64,000 nt of DNA from Phocoena phocoena (taxonomy: Eukaryota; Chordata; Mammalia; Artiodactyla; Phocoenidae). The stretch is taken from assembly GCF_963924675.1 (NCBI RefSeq), contig NC_089236.1, positions 48,888,500 through 48,952,499 on the forward strand. The letters are read 5' to 3'. Position numbers and translations under genes: made by a program. Every line of letters starts with the position of its first letter. The stretch's first letter is position 1. The notes below the pieces were generated by a model. It ran no database searches. It had not been told where the DNA came from and saw only the letters and a list, made by a program, of their open reading frames with translations. Below, in pieces: positions 55,869-64,000 of this stretch.

Positions 55869-56622
55869 ACTTAGATTTCTCAAGTGCTTTTTTAGCAATT
55901 ATTTAAAAGATAGTCTACTCATTAATGGTCTTATTTTCAAAACCCTTATAATTGTTTTCTTAAAAAATTTACAGAAATAAACTAGCGTTGGCGTGTGTTA
56001 AATGGATCATTCTACACTTAAATGAGCCACAAAGTCTGAAAAATATTATAATTCATTAAATTATAGAGATTTAATTTTAGGCTCTGAAAAATATCTCTTT
56101 TTCGTATCACTTCATATTTCTGGACCACTTTTTAGTTTTACATTCATTAAAATATTGTTAGGAATCCCTCTTTAGGTCCTGGGTGTTATGAAATAAAACC
56201 CTGTCCATTTTTTAGTATAGAGGCTATCTTGTTCTGTGTTTTAAATTACTATACACAAATGGTAAAACTTTTCATAACAAAGGTTTAATTAGAATGGTTA
56301 ATAACTATGATTTCCAAAGTGTCTGGATCAGCCTTAGTAATAATTAGGGAGTTTCGTTCCATACAAAATGCTTTATTTAACCTTCATGCCTTCATTCAGA
56401 TAATTATACAAATGCATACAGTTAAAGGTTTAAACTCTATTTCGGTTCACAGCTCAATTCATAGGAAAGTTGAATACAGAAAAGCAATGCACCAACAGAA
56501 TATGTCTGAGACACCATTAAAAACGATAACACTTGTTCATTTACATCTCTGAGAATAGACTGGAATAATCATCCTCTGAGAGAATCTCATTAGGAGGGTC
56601 TCCCTTTACGTTATCATAGGGC

Positions 56623-56653
<31 letters not shown>

Positions 56654-59077
56654 CCATTTTACAGTAAAAGGAAAAAAGCTCTGAGTATATTTACAATACA
56701 TACACTATACATAAATACAAGAACAACACTTACATAATATTAATAAACTTATAACAGGGGTTGCCTAAACACTACAGAGTATATAAATGCAGAGGAAACT
56801 ATTGGGAAATTAGATCTTTAGATAAGCTGGAGAAATAAATTCATTTGCAATTAAAACTCTGAACAGAAAACTAAATGAAGATTTAAGAAATTAACACATT
56901 TGCTTGCCAGCATTATTGGGGGGGGCGGCGGGTTTATCCTTTAATTCGGAGGACCTCCTCTGGGCATTCTAACTCTCTGGGGTCAGAGACCCAGGAGCCT
57001 TTTGTAAAATTACACCTGTAAAGTGAATCAGGCGCAGCACATCTATTCAATTTGCTGTTCAGAGGCTTCAAGCCTAGAATAACTGTTTTGTAAACGAAAG
57101 GATGTTTTTTGTATTTTTACACAGCTCTTGTAATCCAATCACCATGTATAATGAGCTAAGTGTCAAGGAAAAGGAAAAAGATGCCTGCTTGATTTGGTCA
57201 AAGATGATATTTTTCTTTATTCTCATGTGTTTTTTCAAATACCACCAAGAGATTTATTCAAAAGAAGATGACGTTTGAATTGAATCCCACACACCAAGAG
57301 CAACGTCTAGACTACTACTAATTATAACTAAGTCATTTTAAGTGGCAGGTGGGTATCTTAAACGTGGTCTGTTCTCATCGTTTCACAACACAAAGTTCTG
57401 AGTACATTCTTCTATGGACAAACATGAATTTGCTGGTTTCTCTCTCTTTTTTTTTTTTAAATGAGCATGTTATGATACACATAATTGCATTATGATACAG
57501 GATGACATAATACAGAAGACGATGTTTTCAAGCTGGTTTTGTAAGTAGTTATCTCACATCCACGGGGAGTTGGTTTGCCACGTGATGCAATGTGTCCCAC
57601 ACAGACATGAACAAAACAATACAGCCACCATTCCATGTGTCGGGGGCGGTGATGGTAATTATTTAAAATGAAGTTTTAAACACAACAAAGTGTGGACAGA
57701 CAAGTTGATAGGAAAGAGCCTTGAATATAGGCACCAGTGCCCCAGTTCAACAATACCCATCCAATGTAATCAAGTCTGAGGGACGAAATATATCCTGTAG
57801 TCTGGACGTAATTACAAAATTCTGTTATGGAAAAACTAGCGGGGCAAACACAAGTAGGACAAAAGCATTTCCTATAATGTTTTACGCTATAGCTTAGGAG
57901 TATGAACTTAGCAGAAAGGGAAGATGTTGGTATATCCCTAAAATACCCTACTTTTTGATTACTTGAGCATTTTGACTAGAATTTGACCCAAATTCTACCC
58001 TCCTCTTCACCCTCACTTGGAAAAAGCAAGATATAATAATTCACACAAGGAGTCCATTCATTGGTTCTTGCTTTGCACAAAGGGCAGACTGTTGCCTCAA
58101 ACATTTAAAATTTCTAGAGAAGTAATCCAGAAAGAAAAAGTACCGATGTGACTATTTTCACCATTCACCTCTTTTCAACTCACTTGAAGTTGTGGTTTTG
58201 TTGTTGAGAAGTTATTGCTTGTGAAAGCCAATTCACTGAGGAGAAAGCCCCTTTCTGCAGTGGGTTGTGTGCACACAGAACACTTGCTGTCAGCATGGAA
58301 GGGAATTTGCTTATACAGGTTTTATCTCTTCCCTCAGCCAAGTAACATGGAAAACGATCATAATTCAGGAGATTCATTTTCAGAAAAAGAAATACCATGA
58401 GAAATGACATTCTCTTAATGTTTTCTAAAAGTCCATTAGTATTTCCATAAATCAATACTGTCAGAGACCTTGTTCTACATAGAAAAGGGGGGTCGGGGTC
58501 ATTTCTCTGAGGTTGGACAGCTTCCTACATAAAATTCAATTAACCTAACAACAATACTAAAAACAAATTACTTATAAGGCTACTGAAAACATTCCAAGGT
58601 GGTCCTGTTAGGTGAGAAATCTGAAAAGGAATTGTCCGTTCTCTCTTCTTGATCATCTGAATGTTCAAGATGGTCTCCCCATTCACCACCGCCAAGAGTG
58701 GGCTCTGTTATTAACGACTAGCTCCATGGAGGTGAACATTTCAAATGTAACTTAAACATACTCTAGAAGGTCTATACAGGTGGAAAGCCTTCTAGTTAAC
58801 CTACAAAGAAATATGCAGAATCGAGAAAACCTGCTCTGTCAAAAATGCTACAAAGGAGGGAAGAGTTTTAATGATTTTGGATCTCCAGGCCAAACATTTT
58901 AAGAGGCAAGTGACAAGTTCAGGGAGACAGCTGGCTGGTGCTGTTTGTTTGTAATAATCCTCCATGTGTGACTTTCCAGGAGAAGACTGATTTCAAATAT
59001 TATGTACCACGGTTAAGTCACGTGCTGTATCATGTCCCTATATCTTATTCGGAAAATAGATGATACACATTCATAAT
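55869..59077. other. Repeat-poor AT-rich stretch
   Basis: About 3.2 kb with no mobile element recognised. It contains an A28 run at 56623-56650 and a short direct repeat of attatgatac near 57467 and 57488. Antisense poly(A) signals (tttatt) exist, but no gene can be supported. Confidence 0.5.
56623..56650. repeat. Isolated poly(A) run, 28 bases
   Basis: Pure A-run without a SINE or L1 body upstream that I can recognise. No AATAAA lies just before it, and I see no matching flanking duplication. Confidence 0.95.
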
Positions 59078-59090
59078 AAAACTACTTAAG

Positions 59091-59303
59091 GGGCTTCCCT
59101 GGTGGCGCAGTGGTTGAGAGTCCACCTGCCGATGCAGGGAACATGGGTTCGTGCCCCGGTCCGGGAAGATCCCACATGCCGTGGAGCGGCTGGGCCCGTG
59201 AGCCATGGCCGCTGAGCCTGCGCGTCCGGAGCCTGTGCTCCGCAACGGGAGAGACCACAACAGTGAGAGGCCCGCGTACCGCAAAAAACAACAACAACAA
59301 CAA
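59091..59303 (+). mobile_element. CHR-type SINE (short cetacean form)
   Basis: Complete sense copy with an (aac)n tail. The exact 13-base target duplication aaaactacttaag is at 59078 and 59304. It is the only CHR SINE in the last 12 kb of the window. High CpG retention suggests recent insertion. Confidence 0.97.
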
Positions 59304-59339
59304 AAAACTACTTAAGAGTTAGATATGGAAAGGTGGCTT

Positions 59340-59565
59340 CTGGGAACACACGTGCTGTGGTGCACTGGGAAGAATACAGGCTTCAGAGCCAGAGAGAGGT
59401 AATGTCACATTCCCACTCTGTCGCTCACTATTTCTGTTTGTGGACAACTCAGCCACCCATAAAATCTGGTACTGTGGTACAGATCAGAGGTAATATGTCT
59501 AAATATTGCCTAGTATAGTGCTTGGCACGTAGTAAGGGTTTACTAAAGAACAGCTATTATTTTCA
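59340..59565 (+). mobile_element. MIR SINE, sense
   Basis: Contains 'gaatacaggcttcagagcca', 'cccactctgtcgctcactat', 'aacatgtctaaatatt'-like text and 'gtgcttggcacgtagtaagg', the sense MIR order. Confidence 0.75.
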
Positions 59566-62500
59566 TGGTTTGCTGAACTTTTGACCTTTCAAGTTCTTTT
59601 AGTTCTTTCAGACAACTTGCAGAAAACAGCCCAGTCAGAAGACTTGCCTTCAGTGAGATTATGGATCCCAGCAGCTTTCCTTTGACACTTAAATGGTTAT
59701 TTTACACCCTATCCTGGCATATTTCCTTCTTTCCCTTTTTTTCTGAAATGCAGAGGAGGAAACGGGAGATGGTTTTCTAGGCCTATGATCTGGTTCTGGA
59801 GAACACTGTCCATCGTGGAGGTCTTCACTGTCTAAAGCCTGAGTGTTTAATCACAATTATACTTTTAAAATTGCTCTTACCAAATGTTTGGCTCTGAAAG
59901 AATATGATTTTACTGATAGCTTGTTTGGGTGGATTTGTGCTCTGAGATGGTAAGGCTGGTGAATTTCCAGGGCTCTTGTCTATTCATATCATCTACTCAT
60001 ATATTTCTATTCATGACTCCACTTTTAGCAGTGAGATAATGAGAGGAAAATATTGTGAAGTTCTGAATGTAAATCTGGTCATTTCCAGGACTAACTGTAA
60101 AGCTTAGTCAAAGACTAGGCCTACTAAATGTCAGTCATACCTTTGTGGGCTTTTTGGGGAGAAACGATTGTGTCAGTATTCACTCCAAAATGGTTCTTAG
60201 ATGATAACAGGAAATATTAGGGGAAAAGGATATGAAGAAATGTAAAGATGGATTTGTGCAGTTGATATCAGTGAATAAAATAAAGGAAAACAAACAAATA
60301 TCTCTAGTGTTTTGTTCTAAATAAACTGGCTTTTCTTAACCGAGCAAAACTTTTTGAGCCACATACAAGCGCTTCATAAGATTGGGGCAAATCACAGTGA
60401 AGTTTTCCTCTCAAAATTATAAATGCCGTGTGCCAGAGTATATATTGCAGATAATCATAGAGTTCAGACTTGCATTCTTACATTCTGTAGGTAAGAAAGA
60501 TTAAATTAAGAAATGCTAACATAAACAAGATTAGGTATATTTAAAACACACCAAATAATTTTTGAGGGGGTATATGAACAGATTCAATTTACTGTGTGCA
60601 TATATTTACTCTGTGTGCACGTGTTTAGCAAAGGTGGAGGAAAAACCCAGTCTGATGAAGAATTATTGCTGTGTAAGAGTATAGGAATATCTCATTGGTC
60701 ATAATGTTTATTGACAGGCACTTTCAGCTTTTAATTCATTTCTGAAAATTGGCATTAGCTTATTCCTATTGCCAGCACAGATTCATTTCACATGTGGCCA
60801 TATCCATAGCACTCATCTTGTCAACAGGTAGCTACTGCTAAAAGTATTCCCTCTGGGATTCAACAAGAATAAACACCTGTAGAGGGTGCTTGTTTCTTTT
60901 GATAGAGAACTACTTCATGGAGGAGGAAAGTAACTGAGAAAAGAGAATGATTGCTAGATGCTTCTATTTTAGCACAAGTAAAATCCTTTGCAGCTGTTTT
61001 TTCTCTTTTCAGGCAAAGACGTTTTGAGTTTGGAATCAGTTGGCTGCAACTTAAAATGACTTCATTGCGTTCTAAACCATCCTGGCTAAATCGAGACAAG
61101 TGGCCACTCCATTTTGTCAGGAAGCACAAGGGCTGTGCTCTGACAAAGCAGAACAGAGTCCCCATGGCAATATCACTAATCGTGTGTAAGATACACAAGG
61201 CATATCTGAACAAGTTTTTTTTTTTTATTGTGATGAAAACTAGAAGCTCTTTTTCCCAACATACTTCATCAAACTATTTACAACCTCTGTAAAATTTGTG
61301 AGTTTGAAAATACTTTTTCCACTATCACACATGTCACGAATACAGTAAAATATCTTCACTCTATTTCTTTAAGATGCAGTATCCTCCTGTTTCATTTTCT
61401 TACGCAAATCTGTATTTCTATTGCAGTTACACAGTATTTAGCATATTTAAAGTACCAATGGACATGGGTTGCTAAACAGACATTATTCTATAATGAAACT
61501 GTGAAAATATAGCATTTTAAACTTTTATGTACACTTCTTAACTATAAAATGCAGGCAAAGTCATATATAGCATTATAAGCTGATTCCCTAGTAAGGTAAA
61601 TAACTTACATTTCTAGACAGCATGGATTATTACAAATTCATTCTTTTAGAAAAGTTCTCTGTTGATATTTATTAGCCCCCTGGCTGCTGCATATACAGGT
61701 GTGTACACAGGTGTGCATCTGTCGGGGGTGGGGGGTGGCCTGTACAGGTTAAGTGGAAGGCAGTGTGGAGATAAGGAGAAATGCGATATGGAAGACACAT
61801 GGCTTACCAAACCCCTTTTCAAAACGAAACCAAATCAAGTTGAAAGATTTTTTCATGAGATGCACCACCTCAGAAAAGTGGAAGGCAGAGACCTGATCAG
61901 TGAAGTTGCAGAATACATTTACCTCCTAAATTTATAGGCATTAATTAGTAAGGAGCAAAATCTGAGATTGGATTATGGACTAGGTGTATTAAGGCTTCCT
62001 GGGCCTATTATGATTCACAAGAGTTATCTCACGTTCAATCCTTTACACAAAGATTGTAACTCAACGTATAATGAATGCTGGTATTCTTAACACTGCTTAA
62101 ATTCTGTCAATCCTTACTGTAAATGTTAAGACACCTTTATAACAACATCATGGCTACATTTCTAAGCAGTTGTAACAATGTAACAGAGGCGTATTAATAC
62201 ATTTGAAGGCCTCACCTCACCAGATTTATTCAATTGCAGCTTTGATAAGTATAATAAAGTACAGAATAAGGAATACTGCATCTTTATCCATATACATGTT
62301 ATCATTCTAATGAACTGATTTCAAAGTGCAGAATTATATGTTTAAAACACAAATAGCAATTTGAAGTTAAAACAGCTGTATAAAAATGAACACAATCTTT
62401 GTATAAACTATTCCAAATTTCAACCATTATGAGAAGGGCCTTTCCAATCATCTAGAACTGGCATTTGTAAACACTGTAGCATTTTGCAAGTTTTTCCCCC

Positions 62501-64000
62501 ATGACATTCCTCTTCCTATTTTCCACTTAAACTTTAAAGTGAATAAAAAGTGCTCTTTTTTTAAAAAAATGTGGTTTATGTTATTCAACTGCCTTTGAAA
62601 ATAAATGTCCTATAGTGTTTTGTAAAAGTAATGCCAGGCAACAGTATAAATTTTATGGTAAAGCCATTAGCAATTTCAGTCTAAATGCCTTAATAGAACT
62701 TAAGACAAGTTATCAAGCAGGCTTCTCAAAGTCCACACGCAATTGATGGGATGGGGCTGGAAGTGGATGGGGAAGTGTGAATCTTTTCCCAAACAACCTA
62801 AGATCAGGATACAAGGAGGGAATCTATTGAAACCTCAAAGTCTGTACCTCTTAACTTTTCAAATAACCTTAACTTCCTTGAAATCAATCTCTAAAATGCA
62901 AAGAGACAGGTCAACTGTAGCTTCTCAAGCCATTGCAGCTACCTGTGTCTAAGTTCCCAAACATGCACGTACGCCCAGCTGCAAACTGAATAGCTTCAAA
63001 TTTGAAACCAAAGAATGCTTCTAGTTAGAGAACAACTGAGAAGTCCTTTGGATTCTACTCCTTTTCTGTTGTTAATCATCTACTGTGCTTTTAAAAAGAG
63101 TCTAGAATGGACATAAGATAAAATAGAGTAGGCTTTTCTATGCCTGAAGATATCTTACTTAAAAATGTAATTCCTTCTCTCCCAAACCACCTTCTTTTCC
63201 ACAGGGAAACACTTGTAGAAAATTCACCAAGGAGAATTTGTTGGGTCCCAAGGCAAGCCCCAGGTAAATTTCAGTCCTGCGACTAGATCAGCAACTCGTT
63301 CACTATTTGTGCTTGGATCCCTCCTTAGAAGTATCAATACATCAAAGGGGGGAAATGGCATAATGCTGACAGGCTCTATCAGTAAAATTACTGTCTCAGT
63401 TGGGTTGCCACTTTCGAGGGGTGAGCAGACAAGCTCACGTCCCTCAATTTTTCCTATGTTATTACAGAGGAGCAGCTTGTTTCGTTCTGTGCTAAATTTA
63501 AATCGAGCTGTCACTCAGGAGGCTCCCACTGCCTGTCAGTTCTATGAATTCTAAAAACCATTTCTACCTGTAACGCTCTCAAGATCTCTCAGCAGAGAAC
63601 AGGATTGGCCCTTCTTACGAGAGCAGGCAGAGTTAAGTCAAGTCTGCCCTTCACCTCAGTGATTCACCTACTATCTGCCAACTTGGTTCCAGGACTAGCA
63701 TAGGGGGCTTCACAGCTGTGTTCGCCATGCTCTGTGTTCGTCATGCTGTGTTCTTTGCCACTGACCAGTAACCAACACTGGCCTTTCTATTCAAAATAGT
63801 CACAGGCAATGAGAAGTAGGAGTTGCATACAGTACAGATAAAAAACTTTCCAGCTGGTAAAAAAACCCCACAAAAACCCAGTGCTTGGTGGGTAGTACAC
63901 TGTTGTAGCTGAAGAAGCTATTTATCCGTAGAATTGCAGCCCTTGTTGGAGGGAAACTGCCAATGAATTTTTCAGACCTGGCAGGAAATGTAGAGCACAT
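59566..64000. other. Repeat-poor stretch with two weak exon candidates
   Basis: No mobile element was recognised over about 4.4 kb, unusual for this window. The segments 61013-61185 (good splice-site dinucleotides on the plus strand) and 63224-63514 (open on both strands) are the only coding hints. Neither matches a protein family I know. The stretch could be a long untranslated region, an intron or conserved regulatory DNA; the sequence alone does not decide. Confidence 0.45.

Overview
The window is mammalian nuclear DNA, almost certainly from a cetacean. The strongest evidence is thirteen tRNA-derived SINEs of the CHR type. Most are the short form that begins ggcttccctggtggcgcag and ends at an A-tail just after a ccgc motif, which I associate with whales and dolphins. 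Alongside them are L1 3' ends of cetartiodactyl type and a mariner MITE known from the same group. No BovB or Bov-tA element was recognised, which argues against a ruminant. The species cannot be named from sequence alone.

I find no confidently supported host protein-coding gene, rRNA, functional tRNA, CRISPR array or operon. The window reads as intergenic or intronic DNA. Most open frames longer than 60 codons either translate SINEs or are chance frames. The only recognisable protein-coding sequence is broken LINE-1 ORF2 (34.0-34.5 kb and 49.5-51.6 kb), including a reverse-transcriptase FADD motif at about 50673. Two segments near the right end (61013-61185 and 63224-63514) are weak exon candidates and are reported as hypotheses only.

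Layout. 0-12 kb: an old L1 tail, MIRs, a long inverted repeat (3.50-4.55 kb), MaLR-type LTR pieces, SINEs, and an L1 3' end carrying a (TA)n array. 12-24 kb: a hAT element with visible target duplications, L2 and MIR fragments, a perfect 12-bp hairpin and an ERVL-like LTR. 24-38 kb: two related antisense solo LTRs (24.9 and 37.4 kb), L2 fragments, a MaLR LTR split by a SINE, and a two-block 20-bp minisatellite at 32.0-32.6 kb. 38-42 kb: an ancient L2 into which a mariner MITE and three hAT elements have landed. 42-52 kb: truncated L1s, one with a clean target duplication, and an L1 ORF2 remnant hit by two full-length CHR SINEs. 52-64 kb: much poorer in repeats, with only a well-preserved Tigger element, two MIRs and one SINE. 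This could reflect constraint or a long untranslated region.

The elements interact as insertion targets, which gives relative ages. L2 and MIR are oldest, then hAT and MaLR, then L1, and the CHR SINEs and the mariner MITE are youngest. Family assignments rest on remembered consensus features and could not be checked by database search. Boundaries of old repeats are approximate, usually within tens of bases. Boundaries of SINEs with target-site duplications are close to exact.
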